This document shows, in pieces, positions 9,766-19,352 of a DNA stretch of 64,000 nucleotides (position 1 is its first letter; the number at the start of each line of letters is the position of its first letter). The stretch spans positions 1,178,001-1,242,000 of the forward strand of contig NZ_JAAOXM010000002.1 in the NCBI RefSeq assembly GCF_011605345.1, written 5' to 3'. A model generated the notes under the pieces. That model saw only the letters and a list, made by a program, of their open reading frames with translations, made no database searches and was not told where the DNA came from. Made by a program: the position numbers and the translations under genes. Source of the stretch: Burkholderia sp. D-99 (GTDB lineage Bacteria; Pseudomonadota; Gammaproteobacteria; Burkholderiales; Burkholderiaceae).

Positions 9766-9930
9766 GCATTCGCATTCGCCTGTGTGTAGCGTCAGGGATA
9801 TCCACGAACAACCTGAGACGCATCATGCTGCGACGAACATCGAAGGTCATCAGGCTCGAGTCGCTGTAACCGGCGGCGAAGGCAGGGCGGCTTTGTATCC
9901 CTGTGTTGTTTTCAATCTTGCGGAGGGTGT

Positions 9931-10077
9931 ATGCACATTCTCACGAGCGCGGGCCCACTGGTTTCGCTGATCGCCGGTATCCTGATTCTTGTGGTGCCCC
10001 GTCTGTTGAATTACATCGTGGCGATCTACCTGATCGTCATCGGGTTGCTCGGGCTGTTCGGAGGACATCTCCACTGA
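9931..10077 (+). CDS. DUF3096 small membrane protein, 48 aa
   Basis: MHILTSAGPLVSLIAGILI continues into 'LVVPRLLNYIVAIYLIVIG', giving two hydrophobic segments around a PRLLNYIVAIYL core that is typical of DUF3096. GGAGG sits 4-5 nt ahead of the ATG. The protein is too short for default gene finders. Function is unknown in the family. It lies behind inverted repeat site 3, which makes it a likely member of the locus regulon. Confidence 0.85.
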   Translation: MHILTSAGPLVSLIAGILILVVPRLLNYIVAIYLIVIGLLGLFGGHLH

Positions 10078-10187
10078 ACCCGTGCCTCCCCCCGGCGAAA
10101 CAGCAGGTGACGAACCGCGCACGCGGCACTCGCGATCGTCGACCCGTTGCCGTTGACAGGTCGATCGGCGGCGCGGTGCTGTTCTAT

Positions 10188-11441
10188 CTATCGGGTCGCG
10201 GAGTCCATCGCATATCTGCGGCAATGCTCCAGGTACCCTCGTTCGTGCCTGCTCACGAGCTCGACGATGCTGGCCCACAGCCACGACGGCGCGTCGAGCA
10301 CTTTTGAGCGATTGCGCCGCAGTTCCCCCCGCCAGCTTTCGCGCGTGGACGCGTCCATTTGACTGGCGTGGGCGTTGCCGACGACCCGCGCCAGAAATCG
10401 CGCGACTTTCGCGGCTTCGTCGCGCGTGAGTTGGTTGATTTCCATTTTCACGTCTTGCGGCAGCAGTTCGCGCAGAAACACCGACCGGTCGAGAAAGCGC
10501 GACGCGCGCATACGGTCGCCCAGGAATGGCGCCAGGTGGTGCGCCCCCTCGACAACGCGTGCGGCGTTGTCGCGCGGCATCTTGACCGACGGGTATCGCG
10601 GCGCCGCAGCCTGAATGGCCTCTTTGACGTCCATCAGACATAGATCATTCCCGCGGGACGATTCATGCCCAATGTCGAGCAGTTCCGCAACGCGCAGGCG
10701 GCCAAGCGAGCTGCAGCCTTTTACCCAATAAGCGGCATCGAGCACCTCCACCGACGCGCCTTCGTCGCGCGACCGCAATGAAGTGGCCAGGCCCGCAACG
10801 GCCTCGTCTGCGAAAAGCTGCGTGACCGCACGCCGTTCTTCCTTCGACAGCGGCCAGAAAGTCTTGCCAAAAGGGATCGTTGGCCGGGTGTTTTCGATAC
10901 GTTCCCTGGCCAGCTTTTTCCACGACCGCTTCCATGCCTCCCGCATGACCAGCCGGATGGACTCCGGATTGTCAATGGACGCCGCGGCATCCACGCACGC
11001 ATGGCTGTCGAAGGCCCGCTCATAGCCGTCCATCATCTGTTCAATCATGGCCGCGACGATCACGCCGGACAGATCGGAGCCGCGCGCAGCGGTAGCCAGC
11101 GACAATCCGAGGCGGATGAGGTCGTGGACCGGGTTGCCGACAACCGTCTGGTCGAGGTCGCGGATCTGTATCTCGACGTGCCCCCGAGCGTTCGCGATGG
11201 GTCCCAGGTTGCCGACGTGACAGTCGCCGCAAATCCAGATCGGCGGGCCTTCCGGTAACGTGTGGCGCTCCAGGCTCTCGATCCATTCGTAAAATCTGAC
11301 GGTATTGCCCCGGACATAGGCGTGGGCCGACCGCGCCATCTTCTCGTTTCGGAGCGCAATGAGGGCAGCCTGCCGCCCGCGGACGGGCGTGGCTCGGCGC
11401 AGCGCGCGACCCGGGTGCGTGGTGGCTGAAGTGTGACGCAT
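10188..11441 (-). CDS. DUF2252 family protein
   Basis: A 417-residue protein of the DUF2252 family, which has a kinase-like fold but no settled activity. Diagnostic motifs are GDCHVGNLG (72-80) and RDLDQTVVGNPVHDLIRL (94-111); these echo the catalytic and metal-binding loops of aminoglycoside phosphotransferase-type kinases. It is cytoplasmic. The ATG at 11441 lies 3 nt after the stop of the 68-residue gene, so the two are an operon behind repeat site 4. Confidence 0.85.
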   Translation of the reverse strand: MRHTSATTHPGRALRRATPVRGRQAALIALRNEKMARSAHAYVRGNTVRFYEWIESLERHTLPEGPPIWICGDCHVGNLGPIANARGHVEIQIRDLDQTVVGNPVHDLIRLGLSLATAARGSDLSGVIVAAMIEQMMDGYERAFDSHACVDAAASIDNPESIRLVMREAWKRSWKKLARERIENTRPTIPFGKTFWPLSKEERRAVTQLFADEAVAGLATSLRSRDEGASVEVLDAAYWVKGCSSLGRLRVAELLDIGHESSRGNDLCLMDVKEAIQAAAPRYPSVKMPRDNAARVVEGAHHLAPFLGDRMRASRFLDRSVFLRELLPQDVKMEINQLTRDEAAKVARFLARVVGNAHASQMDASTRESWRGELRRNRSKVLDAPSWLWASIVELVSRHERGYLEHCRRYAMDSATR

Positions 11442-11444
11442 GCG

Positions 11445-11651
11445 CTATCGAATCGATCGATAGTCCGTTCCCGAGCGCGTGCTCGCGTCGGAACGCTTCT
11501 GCTTCGCGGTGCGCGGCCGCTCGTGAGCGAGCGGGTTCGTCAGCCTCGGTTTTTCGGGCGGGACGGGCATTCCGTCATCGGTCGCGATGTCCTGCGCATA
11601 TTTCCGATGCTGTTGCGGCGTGTCGCGGGCTTGTTGCCTGGGGGCGTTCAT
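11445..11651 (-). CDS. small hydrophilic protein, 68 aa
   Basis: Starts MNAPRQQARDTPQQHRKYAQ with AGGAG 7 nt upstream, and ends 3 nt before the DUF2252 start. It is very polar and proline/arginine rich, likely disordered, with no signal peptide. I do not recognise a family. Translational coupling with DUF2252 suggests a shared role. The longer in-frame ORF reaching 12185 is rejected because it crosses a regulatory region and lacks a ribosome site. Confidence 0.6.
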   Translation of the reverse strand: MNAPRQQARDTPQQHRKYAQDIATDDGMPVPPEKPRLTNPLAHERPRTAKQKRSDASTRSGTDYRSIR

Positions 11652-11816
11652 GAGCGTGCTCCTGTGAATCCCGCTTCGCATGGATCCGATCGCTCGAACC
11701 GGATCGCGGTCGATTACATCGGCGATGTGTCGGCGCGTTGTGGCGCCGTGCGCGCATCGGCATCGGCAAGCATGCTTGCGTGCCGACCCAGAATGGGCGA
11801 GCGAACAGCGGAAGTC

Positions 11817-11832
11817 GGTACGATGCCGTGCA
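11817..11832. promoter_or_regulatory. degenerate locus inverted repeat (site 4)
   Basis: GGTACG-atgc-CGTGCA has one mismatch in the right arm. It is flanked by GAAGTC on the left as at several perfect copies. Read leftward, CATTCT (11795-11790) is 21 nt away and the 68-residue gene/DUF2252 operon follows. Confidence 0.4.
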
Positions 11833-11905
11833 GTGGCGGTTGGCGTCGCTTCAGATCGGCAAGCAGGCGATTGGCGGCGATGTCCGCGATGACCCGCGTG
11901 CGTCC

Positions 11906-11921
11906 GGTACGTTGCCGGACA
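11906..11921. promoter_or_regulatory. locus inverted repeat, hybrid type (site 5)
   Basis: GGTACG-ttgc-CGGACA followed by GACT. TACTTT (11943-11948) starts 21 nt to the right. The DUF3309 gene starts at 12184. Sites 4 and 5 face away from each other in the 11652-12183 gap. Confidence 0.55.
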
Positions 11922-12183
11922 GACTCCCCGCCCGCATCCGTCTACTTTGATATTGAAAGCGTCGATGCACGTCCCGAACCGGGTGCATCGAGCACGCGTC
12001 CCGCATGAAGGAGCAGGGCGACCGACGTCCCGGCTAATCCGGCATTCGAGAGGCGGCACCGCCCATTTCGACGGGGAAGCGCACGGGCGCAGATCGACGG
12101 AAACATCGGTTCGATTGCATTCGGCAGCCATCGGTGCGGACGCATCGCGACATGGCCGGCCGGATTGATTGAGGAGAGACGAC

Positions 12184-12342
12184 ATGTCACTGGGACTTCT
12201 TCTACTGATCGTTGTCGTGCTGTTGATGGTCGGGGTGATCCCGACCTGGCGCTACAGCAACGGCTGGGGTTATGGTCCAAGCGGATTGCTTGGCTTGGTA
12301 TTGATCGTATTGCTCATCATGATGCTGCTGGGCAGGCTGTGA
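12184..12342 (+). CDS. DUF3309 small membrane protein, 52 aa
   Basis: Two hydrophobic helices flank a conserved IPTWRYSNGWGYGPSG loop, the hallmark of DUF3309. The protein starts MSLGLLLLIVVVLLMVGVIP and ends LLGRL. GGAGAG precedes the ATG. Function is unknown. A paralogue of 51 residues is at 28447. It is expected to sit in the inner membrane and lies behind repeat site 5. Confidence 0.85.
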   Translation: MSLGLLLLIVVVLLMVGVIPTWRYSNGWGYGPSGLLGLVLIVLLIMMLLGRL

Positions 12343-12474
12343 CGCGGGACATCATCGACGCTGCAGGTTCATCGAAAGACCGCCGCCCGGCACCGTGAGT
12401 GTCGGGTGTGGCATCGCACCGAACCGAACCGTTCTACCAACACATGCACCGTGCCACTGCGCCCGCCACGGATC

Positions 12475-13764
12475 TCATGCAAAACGGCGCATAAGCGGCG
12501 TGGCCGACATGCCGTGCAGCACGATCGACACGGCGATGATGGTCAGTACCCACGGAACCAGCGGCAACAGTTGCGCGCGCGGCCCTTGCTCGATCGCCAG
12601 CATCAAGTAATACAGGGAACCCACGCCGCGAATGCCGAACCAGCTGATCAACCGGCGCTGGTGGCGCGACGCCCGGGAGCCGATCAGCGCGAGCCGGGTG
12701 GCGGCCGGCCGGATGACGAACAGCAGTGTCGCGACCACGGCCGCGCCCGTCCAGGTCAGCATGTCGGCCCAATAGCGGGACACGAGCGCGCCGATCAGCA
12801 GGATCAGCACGGCTTCGGCGATGTGTTCAAGCTCGATCGTAAATCCCATGACCGATTCCGCAACGAAGGCATGGGCTTTGTCGGGATCGGTGGCGGTGGC
12901 CTCGACATCCTCGCTGTCCACGACGCCGACCGTCTCCTTCGACGTCTTCCGGCCGCTCGTTCGATGCTCGACACGCCGCATCGCGACCCCCGCGGCGAAC
13001 ACGGCCAGGAACCCGTAGCCATGAATGGCCAGCGCCACGCCGTACGACAGTATGATCAGGCCCAGCGCGAAAAACCCTTCGAGGCCGAGCGCCTGTCCGT
13101 GATGACTGCGCAGGAATGCGACGAGCCGGGCGGTGACGAAGCCGAGCAGCCAGCCGGCGCCCACACCGGACGCGATGCCCCATGCAATGCCACCGACCAT
13201 GCTCCAGTGGAGCGCCAACGTCGTGCCGGAACCGCACAAAAGCAAGCCGAGCACCGCGCACGGGTAGGCCGTGCCGTCGTTGATCCCGCCTTCGCCGGAC
13301 AACGAAAAGCGCACCAGTTCGACGTCACCCGCGTCGCGCACCCCGACGTCATGCGCGAGCACCGGGTCCGTCGGCGCGATCATCGCGCCCAGCAGTACCG
13401 CGACGCCGATGCTCAAATGCAACACCAGCACGCCGAGCGCGGCGATCGACGCGACAGTGAAGATCATCGCGACGACGCCAAGCCGCAGCGGCAGCATCCA
13501 GCGGGGATCGGCGGGCGGGACACGCAGCCTCAGGCCGATCGCGAACAGCGAGATCAGCAAGCCGATTTCTGCGGCGAAACGCAAGCGCGTGACGTCATCC
13601 GGCAAGGTCATCGACAGCAAGCCGGTGGCGGCCGGTCCGATCAGAAAGCCGATCCCGAGATACACCATGGCCGCGCTCAGCGGCAGGCGCTCGAGCGACG
13701 ATCCGATGAGTCCCATGGCAATCAGCAGGGCTCCGAAGATGAGGCATCCGATCGTTTCAGTCAC
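12475..13764 (-). CDS. cation:proton antiporter (CPA family)
   Basis: A 429-residue membrane protein of the Na+/H+ exchanger family with about 11-12 hydrophobic segments. 'LLGAMIAPTDPVLAHDVGV' contains the A-x-x-x-T-D-P motif of the transport core, and 'SLSGEGGINDGTAYP' the ND pair. It exchanges Na+ or K+ for H+. The GTG at 13764 is chosen because the diverged duplicate at 37560-37814 is similar from the same GTG; no strong Shine-Dalgarno is visible. The longer frame reaching 14067 overlaps repeat site 6 and is a shadow. Confidence 0.85.
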   Translation of the reverse strand: MTETIGCLIFGALLIAMGLIGSSLERLPLSAAMVYLGIGFLIGPAATGLLSMTLPDDVTRLRFAAEIGLLISLFAIGLRLRVPPADPRWMLPLRLGVVAMIFTVASIAALGVLVLHLSIGVAVLLGAMIAPTDPVLAHDVGVRDAGDVELVRFSLSGEGGINDGTAYPCAVLGLLLCGSGTTLALHWSMVGGIAWGIASGVGAGWLLGFVTARLVAFLRSHHGQALGLEGFFALGLIILSYGVALAIHGYGFLAVFAAGVAMRRVEHRTSGRKTSKETVGVVDSEDVEATATDPDKAHAFVAESVMGFTIELEHIAEAVLILLIGALVSRYWADMLTWTGAAVVATLLFVIRPAATRLALIGSRASRHQRRLISWFGIRGVGSLYYLMLAIEQGPRAQLLPLVPWVLTIIAVSIVLHGMSATPLMRRFA

Positions 13765-13876
13765 TTTGCATACCCAGCATGGATAACGTGACGCTCGGGC
13801 CGCCTGTCGGCGCGGGAGCGTCACGGGATGGCGATGCGCCGGTCGTACCACGTTCGCAGCGAGCCGGTCCGGCGTC

Positions 13877-13892
13877 TGTCCGATGGCGGACA
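13877..13892. promoter_or_regulatory. locus inverted repeat, GTCC type (site 6)
   Basis: TGTCCG-atgg-CGGACA with perfect 6-bp arms, upstream of the 72-residue gene and phosphoglucomutase. The hexamer at the usual distance (CGATCG, 13914) is a poor -10. The same site is preserved in the duplicated block at 37985-38000. Confidence 0.55.
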
Positions 13893-14058
13893 AAGGACCG
13901 GGCACGACCATTGCGATCGCAGCGACGCGCGCCTGCGGCTGACGCGGTTGGGAAGGCCTACCCGAAGCGGCACGCATGCGATGTACGGTAGCGGGCAGAG
14001 CGGCGCGGTGCTTCGTCATAGACTGTTCGCCGTTCCTCACGACAATCGGAGCATGGCC

Positions 14059-14277
14059 ATGGCCCACACAGCAATCGAGGGAGACCTGCGTTCACTTGAA
14101 CGACTCATTGCACGCGTCGCGCTCGGTGAGCCTGTGCCATGGGCACTGTGGCGAATCCGGCTGGAATCGATTCTGGAAGACGGCTGTCCGACGCCGTCGG
14201 AACGCACGCAGTTCGTCAGCATCATCGCCCTTATCGTCATGCTCGAGCGTCGAGCGGGCACGCCGGCCACGCATTGA
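14059..14277 (+). CDS. small hypothetical protein, 72 aa (duplicated at 38167)
   Basis: MAHTAIEGDLRSLERLIARV begins a helical protein that ends 'SIIALIVMLERRAGTPATH'. No signal or known motif is visible. Its copy at 38167-38385 keeps the reading frame and most residues, with changes concentrated at third codon positions by eye, which supports real coding and selection. An alternative ATG 6 nt earlier (14053) exists only in this copy. It lies behind repeat site 6 and 73 nt ahead of phosphoglucomutase, so the two are probably co-transcribed. Confidence 0.7.
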   Translation: MAHTAIEGDLRSLERLIARVALGEPVPWALWRIRLESILEDGCPTPSERTQFVSIIALIVMLERRAGTPATH

Positions 14278-14350
14278 GCCTGGCCGGCGTGCCGGCAGTC
14301 ATGGCCCATGCGCGAACGAGAATGGGGCTGTGCCCCATACAGGAGGCAGG

Positions 14351-16069
14351 TTGAAACCCACGACATCCGACCCGCCGGTCGCGCCGGCCGCGATGCCCGT
14401 CAGTCCGCTGGCGGGCCGGCTCGCGCCATACGCGCTGTGGATCGACGTCCCCCGCCTCGTGACCGCGTACTACACCGATATGCCGGACCCGGCCGTCCCG
14501 GCGCAACGCGTGACGTTCGGCACGTCGGGACACCGGGGCTCCGCGTCGACCCGCAGCTTCAACGAGTGGCACGTCCTCGCGATCGCGCAGGCGATCTGCC
14601 GGTATCGACGTTCGCACGGCATCGACGGTCCGTTGTTTCTCGGCATCGATACGCACGCACTGTCCGAACCGGCGCAGGCGAGCGTGCTTGAAGTACTGGC
14701 TGCCAATGGCGTCGAGGTCATGCTGGCGCCGCCGGGCGAATACACACCCACGCCGGCCGTTTCGCGCGCGATCCTGAAGTACAACCACGGACGCAGTGCC
14801 GGGCTCGCCGACGGCATCGTGGTGACGCCGTCGCACAATCCCCCGGACAACGGCGGCATCAAGTACAACCCGGCGACCGGCGGCCCGGCCGAGGAGGCCG
14901 TCACCCGCTGGATCGAAACGGTGGCGAACGATCTGCTCGAAGCGGGGCTCGCGGGGGTGAGCCGCGTCTCGTTGTCGAAGGCATCGAATGCCGCCACGAC
15001 GCACCGCTACGACTTCCTCGCGGCGTATGTCGACGACCTGGCGAGCGTCATCGACATGGACCTTCTGCGCGGCGCGCCGATCCTGCTCGGCGTCGATCCG
15101 CTCGGCGGCGCCGGGGTGCACTACTGGCGCGCGATTGCCGAGCGTTACCGTTTGAATCTCGTGATCGTCAGCGAGGAAGTCGACCCGACTTTTCGCTTCA
15201 TGAGCGTCGACTGGGACGGACGGATCCGCATGGATCCGTCGTCGCCGTATGCGATGCAGACCCTGATCGCGCGGAAAGACCGCTTCGACGTCGCGTTCGC
15301 GTGCGACACCGACCACGACCGGCACGGGATCGTCACGCGGAGCGACGGTCTCTTGCCGCCCAATCACTATCTCGCGGTGCTCGTCGATTATCTGTACGCG
15401 CATCGGCCGGGGTGGCCCGCGCGCGCGGCGGTCGGCAAGTCGGTCGTCTGCAGCGGGATGATCGATCGTGTCGCCCGCGCACGCGCTCGCGAAGTCTACG
15501 AAGTACCCGTCGGCTTCAAATGGTTCGTCGGCGGCTTGCTCGACGGCACGCTGGGGTTCGCCGGCGAGGAGAGTGCGGGGGCCACGTGCCTGCAGCTCGA
15601 CGGGCAACCCTGGACGACCGACAAGGACGGCATCGTTCCCGCGTTGCTGTCTGCCGAAATCATGACGCGAACCGGCCGCGATCCGGCGGAGCTTTACCGC
15701 GGTCTGGCGCACCGATTCGGCGCGCCCGCCGAACGGCGGGTACAGGCCGCGGCCACACGCGAGCAGCGCGCACTGCTGGCGCGGCTGACGCCGCATCAGT
15801 TCACGCACACCGAACTGGCGGGAGAAGCGATCGTCCGGATACTCGATCGGGCGCCGGGCAATCGGGCCGCGATCGGCGGCATCAAGGTGATGACGGAACA
15901 CGGCTGGTTCGTGGCCCGGCCATCCGGTACCGAGGATCTCTACCGGATCTATGCGGAAAGCTTCAACGGCGAGGAGCACGTGGCGAGCATCGTGGCCGAT
16001 GCCCAGTCGATGGTCGACGCGGTGCTCGAAGCCGGTACGCACCATGCCGGCGGCGGCCCGCACGCCTGA
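14351..16069 (+). CDS. pgm: alpha-D-glucose phosphate-specific phosphoglucomutase
   Basis: It interconverts glucose 1-phosphate and glucose 6-phosphate, linking glycolysis to UDP-glucose and glucan or glycogen synthesis. The 572 residues align along their length with the E. coli-type enzyme (546): KFGTSGHRGS-like motif at 54-64 (VTFGTSGHRGS), catalytic serine loop TPSHNPP with Ser161, metal loop D319-T-D321-H-D323-R, and sugar-binding GFKWFVGG and GEESAG. The TTG at 14351 is chosen because AGGAGG lies just ahead; an ATG at 14393 is the alternative. It is cytoplasmic, downstream of the 72-residue gene and convergent with transketolase. Confidence 0.9.
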   Translation: MKPTTSDPPVAPAAMPVSPLAGRLAPYALWIDVPRLVTAYYTDMPDPAVPAQRVTFGTSGHRGSASTRSFNEWHVLAIAQAICRYRRSHGIDGPLFLGIDTHALSEPAQASVLEVLAANGVEVMLAPPGEYTPTPAVSRAILKYNHGRSAGLADGIVVTPSHNPPDNGGIKYNPATGGPAEEAVTRWIETVANDLLEAGLAGVSRVSLSKASNAATTHRYDFLAAYVDDLASVIDMDLLRGAPILLGVDPLGGAGVHYWRAIAERYRLNLVIVSEEVDPTFRFMSVDWDGRIRMDPSSPYAMQTLIARKDRFDVAFACDTDHDRHGIVTRSDGLLPPNHYLAVLVDYLYAHRPGWPARAAVGKSVVCSGMIDRVARARAREVYEVPVGFKWFVGGLLDGTLGFAGEESAGATCLQLDGQPWTTDKDGIVPALLSAEIMTRTGRDPAELYRGLAHRFGAPAERRVQAAATREQRALLARLTPHQFTHTELAGEAIVRILDRAPGNRAAIGGIKVMTEHGWFVARPSGTEDLYRIYAESFNGEEHVASIVADAQSMVDAVLEAGTHHAGGGPHA

Positions 16070-16092
16070 TACGCGCACGGGCCGGCTGCGGC

Positions 16093-18168
16093 TCAGGCGA
16101 GCAGTTTCAGTGCGCGGTCGCAGACGTTCTCGACTGTGAAGCCGAAATCGCGCATCAACTCGGCGCCCGGCGCCGACGCGCCGAAACCCGCGACGCCGAG
16201 CACGTCGCCGCGATCGCCGACATAGCGGTGCCAGCCTTGCGATACGCCCGCTTCGATCGCCAGCCGCGCGCCGACCGACTTCGGCAGCACGGCGTCCTGA
16301 TACGGCTGGGGCTGGGCGTCGAACAATCTCCAGCAGGGCAGCGACACCACCCGAACCGCCACGCCGCGCGCGAGCAGCTCTGCGTGCGCCGCCAGCGCGA
16401 GCGCGACTTCCGAGCCCGTCGCGATCAGGATCAGCGTGGGGCGGCCCTCGGGCGCATCGGCCAAGACGTAGCCGCCGCGCCGCAACCCCTCGGCCGGCGC
16501 GAACCGCAAGCGATCGATGGTCGGCACGTCCTGGCGGGTCAGAACCAGCGCGGTCGGCCGCTCCCGGGCTTCGAGCGCCACCCGCCACGCGACGGCCGTC
16601 TCGTTGGCATCGGCCGGTCGAATCACCAGCAGGCCCGGGATCGCACGCAGGCCGGCAAGCTGCTCCACCGGCTGATGCGTCGCACCGTCCTCGCCGACGG
16701 CGAGGCTGTCGTGCGTGAACACATAGATCACCTGCAGGCGCATCAACGCGGCGAGCCGGATCGGCGGACGCATGTAGTCGGAAAAGATCAGGAAGGTCGC
16801 GCCGAACGGCAGGATGCCGCCGTGAGCCGCCAGGCCGTTCAGGATCGCGCCCATCGCATGCTCGCGCACACCGAAATGCAGATTGCGGCCGCCGCGGCTC
16901 CAGCCGCCGCCGTCGGAACCTTGCCGGTCGAGCGCGCTCATGCCGGCAGCCTCGAAATCGCCGAGCCCGGTCAGCGCGGTGAAGGTCGAGGGATTCAGAT
17001 CGGCGGAGCCGCCGACCAGCGAAGGGACGCGGGAGGCGAGGGCATTCAGCACCTTGCCGGAAGCAACCCGCGTTGCCATGCCTTTCGGATCGGCCGGAAA
17101 AACCGGGATATCGCGGTCCCACCGGTCGGGCAACGTGCCGCGCACCGTGTTCAGCAGCGCGTCGGCCAGCTCGGGAAACGCGCGCGCATACGCTGCGAAC
17201 CGCGCGTTCCAGTGATCTTCTCGTGCGCGCCCCTCCGTCAGCGCGCGACGAAAATGCGCGAGCGCCGGTGCGGGGATATGAAACGCGGGGTCGGGCGGCC
17301 ACCCGAGGTTGTGCTTGGTCAGGCGCACCTCGGCGTCGCCGAGCGGCGATCCGTGCGCCTGGTAGGTGTCTTGCCGGTTGGGCGAGCCATAACCGAGATG
17401 CGTGCGCACGAGGATCAACGACGGACGCAGCAGCTCGGCACGTGCGTTGGCCAGCGCCGCGTCGATTGCGGCCAGATCGTTGCCGTCGTCGACCGTTTCG
17501 GTATGCCAGCCGTAGGCGTCGAACCGTTGCGCGCGATCTTCGGTGAAGGTGATAGCGGTGCCGGCGGACAGTGTGACCCGATTGTCGTCGTACAGGCAGA
17601 TCAGCTTGCCGAGCCGGAGATGGCCGGCAAGCGATGCGGCTTCCGCTGCGACGCCTTCCATCAGGTCGCCGTCGCTGACAAGTGCGTAGGTGTGGTGATC
17701 CACGATCTCGAAGCCGGGACGGTTGTAGCACGCGGCGAGCTGCGCTTCCGCCATCGCCATGCCGACGGCGTTGGCGAAGCCCTGGCCGAGCGGGCCGGTC
17801 GACGTCTCGACGCCCGGCGTGAGGCCGCGCTCCGGATGGCCGGGCGTGAGGCTGCCCGATTGCCGGAAGCGCCCGATCTGATCGAGCGGCAGGTCGTAGC
17901 CGGTTAGATGAAGCAGGCTGTACAACAGCATCGAACCATGTCCGGCCGACAGGATGAAGCGATCGCGATCGAGCCACGCCGGATTGGCGGGGTGATGCTT
18001 GAGATGGCGCATCCATAACACATAGGCCATCGGTGCGGCGCCGAGCGGCAAGCCTGGATGGCCGCTCGCCGCTTTCTGCACGGCATCGATCGACAGGAAG
18101 CGCAGCGTATTGATGCAGAGCGCATCGAGTGCCGCCCCTTGGATTGACGGGAAATCGGTTGAGGTCAT
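16093..18168 (-). CDS. tkt: transketolase
   Basis: Thiamine diphosphate enzyme of the pentose phosphate pathway that moves two-carbon units between sugar phosphates. The 691 residues are full length. Motifs are [10 protein letters not shown] (34-43), the GHGSMLLY loop (76-83), the TPP motif SDGDLMEG...DDN (165-196), and in the pyrimidine domain 'FGVREHAMG' with the conserved Glu. AGGAG precedes the ATG at 18168 by 7 nt. It lies 75 nt downstream of a PRC-barrel gene on the same strand, so it may be expressed from repeat site 7. A second, housekeeping tkt elsewhere in the genome is likely but cannot be checked here. Confidence 0.93.
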   Translation of the reverse strand: MTSTDFPSIQGAALDALCINTLRFLSIDAVQKAASGHPGLPLGAAPMAYVLWMRHLKHHPANPAWLDRDRFILSAGHGSMLLYSLLHLTGYDLPLDQIGRFRQSGSLTPGHPERGLTPGVETSTGPLGQGFANAVGMAMAEAQLAACYNRPGFEIVDHHTYALVSDGDLMEGVAAEAASLAGHLRLGKLICLYDDNRVTLSAGTAITFTEDRAQRFDAYGWHTETVDDGNDLAAIDAALANARAELLRPSLILVRTHLGYGSPNRQDTYQAHGSPLGDAEVRLTKHNLGWPPDPAFHIPAPALAHFRRALTEGRAREDHWNARFAAYARAFPELADALLNTVRGTLPDRWDRDIPVFPADPKGMATRVASGKVLNALASRVPSLVGGSADLNPSTFTALTGLGDFEAAGMSALDRQGSDGGGWSRGGRNLHFGVREHAMGAILNGLAAHGGILPFGATFLIFSDYMRPPIRLAALMRLQVIYVFTHDSLAVGEDGATHQPVEQLAGLRAIPGLLVIRPADANETAVAWRVALEARERPTALVLTRQDVPTIDRLRFAPAEGLRRGGYVLADAPEGRPTLILIATGSEVALALAAHAELLARGVAVRVVSLPCWRLFDAQPQPYQDAVLPKSVGARLAIEAGVSQGWHRYVGDRGDVLGVAGFGASAPGAELMRDFGFTVENVCDRALKLLA

Positions 18169-18243
18169 GCAACTGCTCCTTGGCGTTCGGTCACGCAACA
18201 TCCCAAACGGGATGGTGGTTGCGTTGACGGCCCGTCGTCCGCG

Positions 18244-19029
18244 TTATCGGTCTCGGGGCCAGTAGCCGTGCTTGCCGTAGAATTCGTGCAACTCGATTTC
18301 GTAGCTTCGATGCACGAGCTGCGAGTCGTCGTAGGGAGGGCTGCGGCGGATCGCGTCGCGCGTGAGCGTGGCCGAAACCGTTTCCGTATGCCATTCCACC
18401 TGGTCAAGCCAGTGCGTCGCGATCAGGACTTCCTTGCCGGTCGACCACCAGCTCGACGTGTCGATCGCCAGATAGCGGATCACCCAGGCTTCATCGTCGT
18501 AAATGAAGTCGGACACGTGACCGATATGTCCGTCCGTGGCTTCGAGCCGATATCCGTCGACCTCGCCGGTGCTGCGCAAATGCGTATCCGCCGGCGCACT
18601 GGCCGGCGCGCCGTGCGAGAACAGCGGGCCGCCGGCATCGAGATCCTGCGACGGTCCGGCCGGATCGAAAGCCGGGTAAGCACCCATCCCCCAAAGGTTC
18701 GGGCCGCCCCAGTAAGTCGGGTAGTTGTAGTAACGCAGGTACTCGATCTCGTGCTGGCGCGATACCGGCTTGTGCGTGTCCAGATTCGGGCTGTCTCTCA
18801 CCTGCTGTTGCGTGAGGCTGACGTATAACGTGCGGGTTTCGGGATCGGCATGCGTGACGGAATACGGCGAAACCAGCACCTGCCTGTCGTGCAGCCAGTC
18901 GCCCGTCTCGACGACGAGGTAGCGGATGCACCAGTTGTCATCGTCGAAGTAGGCCTGGTGGATGTGCCCGATATCGCCGTCCTTCGCTCGAACCGTGTCT
19001 CCGTGCAACCTTCGGATGCTTCGTAACAT
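18244..19029 (-). CDS. protein with two PRC-barrel domains
   Basis: A 261-residue protein with two PRC-barrel modules (about 1-75 and 165-240), each containing a 'GxIGHxxxxxxDDxxWxIRYL' core (DGDIGHIHQAYFDDDNW and GHIGHVSDFIYDDEAW). The linker has a Tyr/Trp/Pro-rich stretch (YYNYPTYWGGPNLWG). PRC barrels bind RNA, proteins or photosynthetic complexes in different families; the role here is unknown. AGGA precedes the ATG at 19029. A paralogue with the same promoter layout is at 35681. Site 7 lies upstream and transketolase follows. Confidence 0.85.
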   Translation of the reverse strand: MLRSIRRLHGDTVRAKDGDIGHIHQAYFDDDNWCIRYLVVETGDWLHDRQVLVSPYSVTHADPETRTLYVSLTQQQVRDSPNLDTHKPVSRQHEIEYLRYYNYPTYWGGPNLWGMGAYPAFDPAGPSQDLDAGGPLFSHGAPASAPADTHLRSTGEVDGYRLEATDGHIGHVSDFIYDDEAWVIRYLAIDTSSWWSTGKEVLIATHWLDQVEWHTETVSATLTRDAIRRSPPYDDSQLVHRSYEIELHEFYGKHGYWPRDR

Positions 19030-19195
19030 GATGTCCTCGCCAGATCGATGCTCGGCACGTCGGTGATCCGGCTGGCATGCGTGCCGTGCGGTGGCATCCA
19101 GCCGTTCGTCCGCCGATGCGGAGCGATTCCTGCCGAGCGCGTCCACTCGGATAGCCGGCATGTTTGAGACGCTACACGCGGCGGCTAGCCGATGC

Positions 19196-19211
19196 GGTAC
19201 GAAACCGTACA
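19196..19211. promoter_or_regulatory. locus inverted repeat (site 7), facing PRC-tkt
   Basis: GGTACG-aaac-CGTACA. Read leftward the flank is GCATC, and TAGCGT (19174-19169) starts 21 nt beyond. The PRC gene starts at 19029. Otherwise the 19030-19352 gap holds nothing I can support. Confidence 0.65.
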
Positions 19212-19352
19212 AAGCGCGCACGAGGGGGAACCGTCCGTCCCGGCATGTCGCGACACATCCTCTCGAGCATCGTCATCAGGATCACGAAGCAGTGAGGGTC
19301 GCCACAGCCACGTGCCGCCGGGTGTACCCGTCCGCCGGACAGGATTCGTACG

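Noticed and set aside
12406..13791. 461-codon plus-strand frame over the antiporter
   Set aside because: Antisense to a clear 12-helix antiporter; composition is low-complexity Arg/Gln/Asp.
16070..16092. Bidirectional terminator between the convergent pgm and tkt genes
   Set aside because: The 23-nt gap shows no stem with a T-run in either direction.
14237..18172. 1311-codon open frame on the minus strand
   Set aside because: Antisense to phosphoglucomutase and out of frame with transketolase. It contains no recognisable domain, while both real genes have full motifs.
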